Of a DNA stretch of 64,000 nt, positions 34,850 through 47,480 are shown one piece after another. The first letter of the stretch is position 1. Each line of letters opens with the position of its first letter. The notes beneath the pieces are model-generated. The model was not told where the DNA came from. It was given only the letters and a program-made list of their open reading frames with translations, and searched no databases. The DNA is taken from positions 821,501 to 885,500 of the forward strand of contig OZ025217.1 in assembly GCA_964019055.1 (NCBI GenBank), given 5' to 3'. The stretch comes from Anthopleura xanthogrammica (taxonomy: Eukaryota; Cnidaria; Anthozoa; Actiniaria; Actiniidae). The position numbers were made by a program, and so were the translations under genes.

Positions 34850-37800
34850 TTCAAATCCCTTCATTTTTGGCCATTTTTGGGCGAAAAGCATGGACTATAG
34901 CCCATGGATTTGATCGAATTTGGTATTTTTCACACGTTTCGAAAAAATATGCATTATTTATGAAGGGTTCAAAATAGGTCATTTTTGGGTTAAAAGCATG
35001 GACTAAGCCCATGGTTTTGATCGATTTTGGGTGTTTTTCACACCTTTTGAAAAAATATGTTTTATTTATTGAGGATTGAAAATGGGTCATTTTTGGCCAT
35101 TTTTGGGCGAAAAGGATGGACTATAGCCCATGGATTTGATCGATTTTTGGTGTTTTTCACACCTTTTGAAAAAATATGCATTATTTATTGAGGATTCAAA
35201 ATGGGTCATTTTTGGCCATTTTTGGGTAAAAAGCATGGACTATAGCCCATGGTTTGGATCGATTTTTAGTGTTTTTCACACCTTTTGAAAAAATATGTTT
35301 TATTTATTGAGGATTGAAAATGGGTCATCTTAGGCCATTTTTGGGTAAAAAGCATGGACTATAGCCCATGGTTTTGATCGATTTTGGGTGTTTTTCACAC
35401 CTTTTGAAAAAATATGCATTATTTATTGAGGATTCAAAATGGGTCATTTTTGGCCATTTTTGGGTAAAAAGGATGGACTATAGCCCATGGTTTTGATCGA
35501 TTTTGGGTGTTTTTCACACCTTTTGAAAAAATATGCATTATTTATTGAGGATTCAAAATGGGTCATTTTTGGCCATTTTTGGGCGAAAAGGATGGACTAT
35601 AGCCCATGGATTTGATCGATTTTTGGTGTTTTTCACACCTTTTGAAAAAATATGCATTATTTATTGAGGATTCAAAATGGGTCATTTTTGGCCATTTTTG
35701 GGTAAAAAGCATGGACTATAGCCCATGGTTTGGATCGATTTTTAGTGTTTTTCACACCTTTTGAAAAAATATGTTTTATTTATTGAGGATTGAAAATGGG
35801 TCATCTTAGGCCATTTTTGGGTAAAAAGCATGGACTATAGCCCATGGTTTTGATCGATTTTGGGTGTTTTTCACACCTTTTGAAAAAATATGCATTATTT
35901 ATTGAGGATTCAAAATGGGTCATTTTTGGGTAAAAAGCATGGACTATAGCCCATGGTTTTCATCGATTTTTAGTGTTTTTCACACCTTTTGAAAAAATAT
36001 GCATTATTTATTGAGGATTCAAAATGGGTCATTTTTGGCCATTTTTGGGTAAAAAGGATGGACTATAGCCCATGGTTTTGATCGATTTTGGGTGTTTTTC
36101 ACACCTTTTGAAAAAATATGCATTATTTATGAAGGATTCAAAATGGGTCATTTTTGGCCATTTTTGGGCGAAAACGATGGACTATAGCCCATGGATTTGA
36201 TCGATTTTGGGTGTTTTTCACACCTTTTGAAAAAATATGCATTATTTATTGAGGATTCAAAATGGGTCATTTTTGGCCATTTTTGGGTAAAAAGCATGGA
36301 CTATAGCCCATGGTTTTGATCGATTTTTAGTGTTTTTCACACCTTTTGAAAAAATATGTTTTATTTATTGAGGATTGAAAAGGGGTCATCTTAGGCCATT
36401 TTTGGGTAAAAAGCATGGACTATAGCCCATGGATTTGATCGATTTTGGGTGTTTTTCACACCTTTTGAAAAAATAATATTTTTTTATGAAGGATTGAAAA
36501 TGGGTCATTTTTGGCCAGTTTTGGGCGAAAAGAATGGACTATAGCCCATGGATTTGATCGATTTTGGGTGTTTTTCACACCTTTTGAAAAAATATGCATT
36601 ATTTATTGAGGATTCAAAATGGGTCATTTTTGGCCATTTTTGGGCGAAAAGGATGGACTATAGCCCATGGATTTGATCGATTTTGGGTGTTTTTCACACC
36701 TTTTGAAAAAATATGCATTTCTTATTGAGGATTCAAAATGGGTCATTTTTGGCCATTTTTGGGTAAAAAGGATGGACTATAGCCCATGGTTTTGATCGAT
36801 TTTGGGTGTTTTTCACACCTTTTGAAAAAATATGCATTATTTATTGAGGATTCAAAATGGGTCATTTTTGGGTAAAAAGCATGGACTATAGCCCATGGTT
36901 TTGATCGATTTTTAGTGTTTTTCACACCTTTTGAAAAAATATGTTTTATTTATTGAGGATTGAAAATGGGTCATTTTAGGCAATTTTTGGGTAAAAAGCA
37001 TGGACTATAGCCCATGGTTTTGATCGATTTTGGGTGTTTTTCACACCTTTTGAAAAAATAATATTTTTTTATGAAGGATTGAAAATGGGTCATTTTTGGC
37101 CAGTTTTGGGCGAAAAGGATGGACTATAGCCCATGGATTTGATCGATTTTGGGTGTTTTTCACACCTTTTGAAAAAATATGCATTTCTTATTGAGGATTC
37201 AAAATGGGTCATTTTTGGCCATTTTTGGGTAAAAAGTATGGACTATAGCCCATGGTTTTGATCGATTTTTAGTGTTTTTTACACCTTTTGAAAAAATATG
37301 CATTATTTATGAAGGATTCAAAATGGGTCATTTTTGGCCATTTTTGGGTAAAAAGCATGGACTATAGCCCATGGTTTGGATCGATTTTAGGTGTTTTTCA
37401 CACCTTTTGAAAAATATGCATTATTTATTGAGGATTGAAAATGGGTCATTTTAGGCCATTTTTGGGTAAAAAGCATGGACTATAGCCCATGGTTTTGATC
37501 GATTTTGGGTGTTTTTCACACCTTTTGAAAAAATAATATATTTTTATGAAGGATTGAAAATGGGTCATTTTTGGCCATTTTTGGGCGAAAAGGATGGACT
37601 ATAGCCCATGGTTTTGATCGATTTTTGGTGTTTTTCACACCTCTTGAAAAAATATTCATAATTTATTGAGGATTGAAAATGGGTCATTTTTGGACAAAAA
37701 GCATGGACTATAGCCCATGGTTTTGATCGATTTTTAGTGTTTTTTACACCTTTTGAAAAAATATGCATTATTTATTGAGGATTCAAAATGGGTCATTTTT

Positions 37801-40000
37801 GGCCATTTTTGGGTAAAAAGCATGTACTATAGCCCATGGTTTTGATCGATTTTAGGTGTTTTTCACACCTTTTGAAAAATATGCATTATTTATGAAGGAT
37901 TCAAAATGGGTCATTTTTGGCCATTTTTTGGTAAAAAGCATGGACTGTAACCCATGTATTTGATCGATTTTGGGTGTTTTTCACACCTTTTGAAAAAATA
38001 TGCATTTCTTATTGAGGATTCAAAATGGGTCATTTTTGGCCATTTTTGGGTAAAAAGGATGGACTATAGCCCATGGTTTTGATCGATTTTGGGTGTTTTT
38101 CACACCTCTTGAAAAAATATTCATAATTTATTGAGGATTGAAAATGGGTCATTTTAGGCCATTTTTGGGTAAAAAGCATGGACTATAGCCCATGGTTTTG
38201 ATCGATTTTGGGTGTTTTTCACACCATTTGAAAAAATAATATTTTTTTATAAAGGATTGAAACTGGGTCATTTTTGGCCATTTTTGTGCGAAAAGGATGG
38301 ACTATAGCCCATGGTTTTGATCGATTTTAGGTGTTTTTCACACCTTTTGAAAAATATGCATTATTTATGAAGGATTCAAAATGGGTCATTTTTGGCCATT
38401 TTTTGGTAAAAAGCATGGACTATAGCCCATGGTTTTGATCGATTTTGGGTGTTTTTCACACCATTTGAAAAAATAATATTTTTTTATGAAGGATTGAAAC
38501 TGGGTCATTTTTGGCCATTTTTGTGCGAAAAGGATGGACTATAGCCCATGGTTTTGATCGATTTTAGGTGTTTTTCACACCTTTTGAAAAATATGCATTA
38601 TTTATGAAGGACTCAAAATGGGTCATTTTTGGCCATTTTTTGGTAAAAAGCATGGACTGTAACCCATGTATTTGATCGATTTTGGGTGTTTTTCACACCT
38701 TTTGAAAAAATATGCATTTCGTATTGAGGATTCAAAATGGGTCATTTTTGGCCATTTTTGGGTAAAAAGGATGGACTATAGCCCATGGTTTTGATCGATT
38801 TTGGGTGTTTTTCACACCTCTTGAAAAATATTCATAATTTATTGAGGATTGAAAATGGGTCATTTTAGGCCATTTTTGGGTAAAAAGCATGGACTATAGC
38901 CCATGGTTTTGATCGATTTTGGGTGTTTTTCACACCATTTGAAAAAATAATATTTTTTTATGAAGGATTGAAACTGGGTCATTTTTGGCCATTTTTGGGC
39001 GAAAAGGATGGACTATAGCCCATGGTTTTGATCGATTTTTAGTGTTTTTCACACCATTTGAAAAAATAATATTTTTTTATGAAGGATTGAAACTGGGTCA
39101 TTTTTGGCCATTTTTGTGCGAAAAGGATGGACTATAGCCCATGGTTTTGATCGATTTTAGGTGTTTTTCACACCTTTTGAAAAATATGCATTATTTATGA
39201 AGGACTCAAAATGGGTCATTTTTGGCCATTTTTTGGTAAAAAGCATGGACTGTAACCCATGTATTTGATCGATTTTGGGTGTTTTTCACACCTTTTGAAA
39301 AAATATGCATTTCGTATTGAGGATTCAAAATGGGTCATTTTTGGCCATTTTTGGGTAAAAAGGATGGACTATAGCCCATGGTTTTGATCGATTTTGGGTG
39401 TTTTTCACACCTCTTGAAAAATATTCATAATTTATTGAGGATTGAAAATGGGTCATTTTAGGCCATTTTTGGGTAAAAAGCATGGACTATAGCCCATGGT
39501 TTTGATCGATTTTGGGTGTTTTTCACACCATTTGAAAAAATAATATTTTTTTATGAAGGATTGAAACTGGGTCATTTTTGGCCATTTTTGGGCGAAAAGG
39601 ATGGACTATAGCCCATGGTTTTGATCGATTTTTAGTGTTTTTCACACCTTTTGAAAAAATAATATTTTTTCATGAAGGATTCAAAATGGGTCATTTTTGG
39701 CCATTTTTGGGTAAAAAGTATGGACTATAGCCCATGGTTTTGATCGATTTTGGGTATTTTTCACACGTTTCGAAAAAATATGCAGTATTCATGAAGGGTT
39801 TAAAATTGGCCATTTTTGGGTTAAAAGCATGGACTATAGCCGATGGTCTTGAACGATATATGGTGATGTTCACACCTTTTGATGAAATATGCTTTATATG
39901 CCAATATGGTAAAATTCCTTCATTTTTGACCGTTATTTTTTAGTTTAAAAAGCATGGACTATAGCCTTCGGTTTTGATGAGAAATGGGCAAATTTCACAA
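34850..40000 (+). repeat. Satellite array, about 43 copies of a 119-bp monomer
   Basis: The core GGACTATAGCCCATGG recurs with a steady 119-base step (35118, 35237, 35356, 35475, 35594, 35713, 35832), with occasional 109-base monomers that lack the TTTTTGGCCA block. Each unit contains TTTTGATCGATTTT, GGTGTTTTTCACACC (a small hairpin) and a Met-poor AT-rich linker. Monomer types differ at the linker: TGCATTATTTATTGAGG, TGTTTTATTTATTGAGG, and TAATATTTTTTTATGAAGG. The first and last one or two monomers are the most diverged. Because 119 is not a multiple of 3, frames such as those at 36743-36925 are not genes. Confidence 0.97.
37939..39600 (+). repeat. Higher-order repeat zone within the satellite
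   Basis: The variant monomer GACTGTAACCCATGTATTT starts at about 37942, 38654 and 39247, spacings of 712 and 593 bases, i.e. 6 and 5 monomers. Neighbouring variants (GTGCGAAAAGG, ATGAAGGACTCAAAATGGG, TTCGTATTGAGG) recur in the same order, for instance 38521 on and 39114 on. This is a local higher-order repeat from recent unequal exchange. Confidence 0.85.
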
Positions 40001-41232
40001 TTTTGGAATCAGAAAACTCTGTTACTGCAGCCTCATTCATAGCGAAAGTTTCGCGTTCTTTCTTCAGCTCTTGACATTTTAGCGGACTATATTTCCTGAA
40101 AAACTTATCAAATATTAATTTCCAATCGAAAAATCGTCCCAGGAGGTAAAGTTTGGATAGAAATCGAATCAGAATAATTCAACAATAGAGCCACCTGGGG
40201 AGCTGAGCTCAGAGTTCAGAAAATCTTAATATTTTTTCTTACTTCGTGCACGCAAAGTGAACCAATTTTAAAAAATTCTTTAGAGTTCTAATTTTCAGAG
40301 TTTTTCAGTGTTTGGAATGGAATGAACTGGAGTTAAGAGGGAAGTTTGATGATAAGAAAGTGGGAAATAAACGTGTTAAGTTGAGAGGGATTCCGTTGCT
40401 AACAACAAACATTCCGTCGGTCGGATCAGTGATATATCAGGTGTTTGCAGTTTAAGGTCTTAATTAAAATACTTGTCAACACGTATGACTTCTTTTAAGA
40501 ACTCGTGAGAAACGTCTTTGAAACACAAAGCTACTACCATTAGTTAACCTCGAGAAGGTATATGGAAAGGTTTATAGAAAAGAAGGGAATTCCCAACCTT
40601 GGATTGTTATTTAAGTTCAATCATTTGCATAAATGTTGGCGTAAAATATTCTCAATTAGCTTGTTTTTCGAAAATATAAATGGGAACTAGCTAGTTAACT
40701 TGAAGAATAGTTAAATATATATATTGCACCTGTCGTCAGTCTTAATTGAAATCATTAATAAAATTGCTATTCTAAGGGTTATTCTAGTTCTAAGGTATTT
40801 TTTTCTTCTTCGCTGAGAGTGGCCGAGAAACGTTCAGGGAGTAAGAATAACTGATTTCGCGGCCCAAATTCCCGGATTCCTTTGCTTCTAGTCGAATTTT
40901 GTACCACTGCTGTATGCGATAATATGACAAACAGTTTCAGCTCTATTCTGTTATTGTTCACATCAGGATTTTTGATTAGCAGATTAAGTCTGTCCGTTAT
41001 CATTACAACTAACAACATTATGTCTACCATTGTTTAAAGCTGATAATAATTCATGAGGTAATGTGCAGAAGAGAAAGGATGATCAGTAGGTCGCCAGTAG
41101 ACCCAGCGTTATGAAGTCACTCCTATTTAGAGTCTAGAAAAATGTTTTGAAATCACTTTTTTGGTTTATCTTACAGCTCAAGGCGACGTTTATCTTGCGT
41201 TTATGTGAACGGTTGCTGGTTTTATCGCTGGA
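40001..41232. other. Region between the satellite and the DUF885 gene
   Basis: Should contain the promoter and 5' UTR of the plus-strand DUF885 gene. An 83-codon minus-strand frame at 40779-41030 is not convincing. No repeat seen. Confidence 0.45.
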
Positions 41233-44200
41233 ATGGCTCAAGTATCTGAAAGTGTACAGAGCACGGAGCTTGATAATTTGACTCGTTCAAATGAACCAAC
41301 GTTAGAAGACAGCGAATTCCCGTCCGTTGGTGTATCAAGCGCTCCAGATAGACATCATTCTTCAGGCAAATCGAAGAAAATCCTCATAATCTTGATCGTA
41401 TTGTTTAGTATAGCTTGCCTTCTCATTGGTATTGCCTTGGTCATCAAAGCGAATGCAAGATGCAAGAAGATGAATGCAAAAAGCACCGATATTTTCACGT
41501 CGAAAACTTGCGCGCCGTCACAGGAAGCGAAGCGAGTCAAACTCTTCGAGTTCTTCAAGAATGTCCAGAGAACTTTTTTTGATTTACATCCGAATACAAT
41601 CGCCCTAGATACTCTTGCAAGCTTGGAAAAGATTAAGAAAACGTACAAAGCGTATGACTCTACACCAGAAGCTATCAAAAACCGTACTGATTCTGCAAAC
41701 AAGTTGTTGAATGACACGTCTAATATGGACACCGAAGTGTCAAAGCTAAAACCGCGAGAAACAAAACTTTTGTCACAGATAAAATTTTATCTCAAACACG
41801 TATTTGGCCAGCCCTATGATGGAGACTATTATACTGGAGGCTGGATGATGGGGCCGAACTTCTTCTGTTGGCAACCCATGTGTAGTTTGGGTGAGGAAAT
41901 GAAGGGACACTTGCCTCTGTTTGCACCTGAGACGACAGAAGATATCCACCAGCTGGAAAGGGTTTTTGAAGGCTACAAGAATACAATTTATCAGTATATC
42001 AAGAACTTAAAATCAGGAATCGAAGCAGGGATGGTTCGTTCTGTAGAAGAATGTAACGCAGGGCTCAATTCATTTAAAGAAATCTATCGAGGAATTTATT
42101 TCTCCAACGGCACAGGTATGCAATTAAATTTGGTTCGTATTCTTATTGATAATATTAATAATATTACTGACTTATTCTTGCTGTTAATAAGCTATTTTCT
42201 TGATGTTTTGGTCGGGTTCTTATTGTAAAGCTACTCAGTTTACTCCGTTTGATAAATTATTATTTGTATTTTTGTAATTGAATAATTGAGCTTCGATTTC
42301 CGGCCTCGTTAGAAATTCCATTTCAAGAAAAGAACCTGGGGTTTTCCCGCGCAGGTGTCGAATTCGTCGTCAGCTTGAACTATATTTTTGCTCTCTAAAC
42401 TAAACACCCTATGTTCAATCTCGTTTTCTCTGCTAAAGAAAATTTATTCAATGATCGGCACTTTACGTGCTGTATCTTCCAACTTTGGTATTCATTTTCA
42501 TAGTGACCAATCCAGACTTGGCATTGATTTGTCCATCTTTACAACGGCTACTTTCAAACCAATCTTGCGGGTAACCCTCATCTTTGTGTAGATCAACCAC
42601 ATATTGCAACTTCTACTTTCTTTCCTTAACTTTACCGTCAAGCCGGGAACACAAATTAATAATCTTGTCATAATCCCAAGCAATAAACTAGACCTTATGT
42701 TAGTGAGTCGTATTACAACATAAATGTTTTATGAGTTGTTCCAAACACTCGTATTGTTGAATATATTGACTCTATCATATTGACTCAGTTCAATAACAAT
42801 TTTCACTAGACGTTTTGTCCGTGTTTTCTTGTCGTGTTGTGAGAATTATTTGATTTTTTGTTCCCGGGGAGGGGTGGGTAGGGTGATATCGGATATAAAT
42901 ACAAACTTGTAAGTCGAGCCAAATTTTGGACTTTTGGCAGGAAATGGTTGGAAAAAATGACATAAGAATTGATAAATTCGTAAAGAAAATTTAGGCCGAC
43001 TAGCCGAAGTAAAAAAAGGGAATAGAAATGAAGAAATATTATGAAAACAAATTCTTTTTGTTTAAAAACTTCAAAGGAATGGCGACGAACTCGTACCGAA
43101 TGGCATTGTGGGATCCAATCAGCACTCTCCATAGAAAAAGGGAACAAACATTTCTTAGGCATCATCCAATCACAACAAACGGCATAATTTATGTGATTTA
43201 GCAGTTCATTAGTTCACATGAGAAAGTTTTAAAAGAGAAAATAAACTTCTAAAGATTTTCCGTTGTTTGTTGTGATTGGATGGCGCTTAAAAAATGTTTG
43301 ATTCCTTTGTTTTTACGGAGAGCGCTGATTGGATAGTTATAAACAAATGTCCAAAAAACCTTGAAGTGTTCATGGTTTGAGTATCCACACTGTAAATCCC
43401 ATAATTCTATGCAAGAAGAGTTCAATAATGTCCTCTGTATTTTGTGATATTTATCAGTATAATTTGTTCTTGTTGTAGGGGTGTTGGACGAGTCATTCGG
43501 CAAGATCGTTACAAAACCAGAGTTTTTCAGTAAAATATCCAACGAGGCGAGGAAGACACTGCTCAATCAAACTGGACGATCTGCTGAAGAAACTATCAAG
43601 AAGTCTATCGTTGATAATTTTGGCATCCCAATGAAGAAATTACTAAGGTATGTGGACACTTGGACGGGATTTTGTGTCATAGCTGTCGCATGTCAGTGTG
43701 TTGTTTTTACATCAACCAGATTTTTCATTATTTCCCTCCACCTACATCATTGTACAAAGTAGACATATTCTCCTTTCTGTCCTTCAGCTTTCTCGAGAAG
43801 GAATATTCTCGCCACTGTGTCCCCAGTAATGTGTCCAGCGGTCTTAGCAACAGGCCCTTGTCTTACGTCTATGTTGATGGGGTAGCAACCAAACCAACCA
43901 CCAAGAAGTTGCCTACAGGCGAGAAACTGAATGGTACCAACACCTACGCCAGTATCATGTCCTACTTCACCACCACAGACATCACGCCACAAGAAGTGTA
44001 TGATAAGGGATGGGAGATACTCAAGAAAACATATCCACAGGTACTGGCAGGGGTAGGGACGGGAATGTTGTACTAGAGATGGTAAATACATATATACTGG
44101 CAGGGGTAGGGACGGGAATGTTGTACTAGAGATGTCTAGTGTCAGGGGTGGGGGACAGTAATGCTATAAAAGGGAGGGATAGTACTGAAGATGACTAATG

Positions 44201-46024
44201 TTGATATTGTTTTTACAGGCTGTCGCTGTCGCCAAACAAGTAACTGGTGTCAATGATACCAACATGGCGGTTGCGCAGTTCCGCGCCAAGTTAAAATCAC
44301 AGAGCATGTATTTCAACGACGCACCGCTGCCCAAAAACGAGTCGGGACCTGATGCGTATGTGAAGTGTAGCTCAGTTGAAGGTGCCAAGAAACACTGTCC
44401 TGTACGATGGAGAACTTTACAGAAATGGTTCAAATCTTCTCGTGAGGTAAGCAAGTTTGAAATTATATTTACTAATCGATGCAAAGTTGATTTTGTCATT
44501 TTTTTTTCTTTCTTTTCTTTCACCCAAAGGTTATGAGCATGTTGGATCCCAAGACCATCAACATGTTTTTCTTCACGGGCCAAAAACATACGACACCAAA
44601 CTGTCCAGTAACACTCGCCCCAGACTTCAACCCGTCATCAGCAGCCCAGAGCTACATAAACAGTGATCCTAACTGCACCATACCCTGCTCGTATAATGTG
44701 CCTTTTTTCCTGACGAATATGGGTCCATCATTCAGTGAATGGTCGGTGAATGCACATGAAGCAAGGCCAGGTCATCATACACAGGTTTGTACAGACCCAT
44801 AATTCCATACGAGACGATCTCGTTACCAGTCTTACAAACATTAACGGATCTTTATCTTGACAGAGCCAAGGTTATCAAGAACACTTTCTGGATACCTGTG
44901 GTGGGATAGGTACTTGGCTCAATCAGGTGGCGAGGTTTGATGCATTCTCTGAAGGCTGGGGTTTGTATGCAGAGTCCATTATTGGTGAAGATACTGATAC
45001 TTATGAGGGAAGACCGCTGATGAAGTATGGCTGGCTCAAGTGGCAGGTTAGTAGATTTTTGTAACTTTGAAGCATAAGAGTGTTGCTACAGCGTTACTGC
45101 CTTACAGCACTTACACGGTACGACGTGCTGTAAACATGGAAATGGCTTTCCATTGTCTTCCATGCAGTAATACATCCAATCACAACGCGGCATTTCCCAC
45201 TCTAATACAGTCGGCCAACGTTCTTTTTCTAATTTAGATTTGGCGCGCACTTCGTCTCGTCGTTGACGCTGGTCTTCACTCACGAGGACTCACGAGACAG
45301 CAAGCACTGGGTCTCTTTGACAAGTACGCCTGGGATGACTCGGATATTCCAGAGAAAGAGCTCACTCGCTATCAGAGCGGTCCTGGCCAGGCTACAGCCT
45401 ACATGATTGGACAGCTGACCATTAATAGACTGAGACGTTACACTACTGACAAACTGGGCGAAAAGTTTGATCTGAAGGACTTTCATTTCCAGGTAATCCA
45501 TTATTTATGTTATGGTAATGAGTGTGGAGAGCGACATATGCTTTAACACTAGCCTCTGGCAAGCTAAGCCTTAGTTGTCAGCGGTACTCTCAGGTGCGCA
45601 GAACACTATGCGCGCAAACAAAGGAAGACGCAGAAACAAAAATTACAATAGACAATCTATGCGCACGAATTTAAAAAGGAATCAAAGAAAAATTGAAATC
45701 ATGGTAAGTGAACAAGATCGCCTGTGCGCATGCTCTAACTCTTTTTCCGCTGCATGTTTTTATAATATTTAGTGTATATTAGCAGTCTTACCTTGTGTTT
45801 ATCTCCCTCAGGTCCTTTCCCAGGGTAGTGCACCTCTCAGTTTTCTCATCAGTCATATCGAGCATTACGTCAAGTGTCAAAAGAATACCAATGAATCTGG
45901 ATGTGAGTACATTCTATTGTCCGCACCGTCTCCATCAAGCCAGCAAAGCTCCTATGTTAGAACCTTGGAAGGAATCACAGTCCATCTTCCACACTTTCCT
46001 TACAGATCCAGAGCCTACTTGTAG
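41233..46024 (+). CDS. Type II membrane protein with DUF885 metallopeptidase-like domain
   Basis: Eight exons join in phase: 41233-42115, 43479-43647, 43788-44040, 44219-44446, 44530-44784, 44864-45046, 45238-45492, 45812-46024; 2439 bp, 812 aa. Residues 1-48 are a polar cytosolic tail, 50-71 one hydrophobic helix preceded by GKSKK (N-in anchor), and the rest an extracellular or lumenal domain with N-glycosylation sequons and paired cysteines. The DUF885 signature is VNAHEARPGHHTQ (H587, E588, H593, H594), followed by FDAFSEGWGLYAE (E626, E633); HExxPGHH plus SEGW are family hallmarks that suggest zinc binding and peptidase activity. DUF885 proteins are common in bacteria; I know of no defined substrate for animal members. 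The last coding exon ends at TAG 46022-46024. Most internal introns are phase 0. A likely polyadenylation signal is at 46663. Confidence 0.93.
43096..43336. mobile_element. Fold-back repeat in intron 1 of the DUF885 gene
   Basis: About 80-base imperfect arms: ATCCAATCAGCACTCTCC ... CATCCAATCACAACAAACGG (43096-43182) pairs with CCGTTGTTTGTTGTGATTGG ... GAGCGCTGATTGGAT (43258-43336). Spacer about 75 bases. Non-coding MITE-like element. Confidence 0.75.
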
Positions 46025-46662
46025 GCAGTTACTCATACATAACAGGAAAAAAAAACGAGGAAAATTAGATAATGACATGCGATCGCTTTTAGTTTACGTT
46101 AGTTAACCAAGGTAGTTTTGACAATTGTACTCGGTTGTAAGCAATATTGGACCTGCATATTGAAGGCCGTTTGATTAGTGCGCGGAAGATCCCAGAGGTC
46201 CGTTAATGCGCGCGCAGATACCAATAGATATCTTATCTTACACTAGCGCGTGAGACACCGAGATATTTCGAGTTTGTTTTCTTCGTTTTCAGCACAATGT
46301 AACTTAAGCACGCGTTTTCCTTTCACGTGGGCAACACTTTATATTTCAAATACTTGCTAGCCGAGGTTCGTCTCTAAAAGTGGTTGAAATAACTTCACTT
46401 GACTCAAACTCCATGCAGCTTTAGAAAACTTTAACTCGGGTTTACTCTGCCCACGACCATACAACGGACCATGTGTACCAGGTTATTACCTGCACTGTCA
46501 ACTAAAGAACTCGTGTCGATGATGACTTTGAAATGTGTGAGCAAGCAAAGTTAGTTGCGCGATCCGTCCCTCTGCCAAGGAGTACTCGCGGCTCAATGCT
46601 CGAGGTGGAGAGTGTAGGTAGATAGGCAATATATTTGTTACAATTATTTCACGAACACATTG

Positions 46663-46668
46663 AATAAA
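46663..46668 (+). terminator. Possible polyadenylation signal of the DUF885 gene
   Basis: AATAAA on the plus strand about 640 bases after the stop codon. Confidence 0.35.
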
Positions 46669-47276
46669 AGTTTTTAAATTCCACAATCTCGTATGATTTG
46701 CGCTAAGTATAGCATCATAGTTTGAAGTCTGAAAATCTCAATTAAATGAAAAGAACTTTGATAGTTTGCAATCGGGACCTGATCGAAAATTCATCGAAAT
46801 GCAATCGGAATGTGATTGCACCTGCAATCGGGGCGAATGTCGGAGTGAGAAAAAGAACGAAAAAAGAAAACCAATCTATCAAGACTCTTTTAAATACTAC
46901 AATGCTTTATTTTCCGCGGTTGTCGTCAAATGTGGGTTGGCGCCATTTACAAAAAAAAAAAGAAAAAAGTAAAAAAAAAAAAAAAAGAGGCCAAAATAAT
47001 AAAAGGGAAAAAAACAATTACCTATTTACCGATTGCCCCCGTTCCCCCCTCCCTACGCTACTGTTTCATTTTGAAGTCCGTATAGTAACTATCTACTGGT
47101 TATGAATAGTTCTAAGCTATGAATGGTTTGTCTAACCTGGTTCAGTAGGGGGCCTTTTAGAAGATCCTTGTCTTATCTTGGTTATCTGGTTATTTGGATG
47201 CCATTGTGGTATAGCCTTGTGCTCGTGCTTCGACTTCAATAATTAATGAATGCTTTTTTAAAGCTGTCACATGAAA

Positions 47277-47480
47277 TGGGAAGAAAATAAGAGAGAAAGA
47301 AAGGAAGCAAGGAAGAGAGAGGAAGAAAGAAAAAACCAGCGAAATAAAGAATGAAAGGAAAATAAGAATGAAAGAAAAATAAGGAAGGAAAATAAGGGAG
47401 AGATAGAGAAAGAAAGAGCAAAAGAACGGATGAAACAGAGAAAGGAAGAACTGACTGACAAAGAAAGAAATGAAGAATAG
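47277..47480 (+). repeat. GAAA-type purine-rich tract
   Basis: About 200 bases almost free of pyrimidines on the plus strand (GAAAGAAAGGAAG-like imperfect tetranucleotides). Low complexity. Confidence 0.7.

Noticed and set aside
35000..39943. Several 60-80 codon minus-strand frames with similar peptides (KTMGYSPSF...)
   Set aside because: They are frames of the satellite; the 119-base unit shifts frame at each copy.
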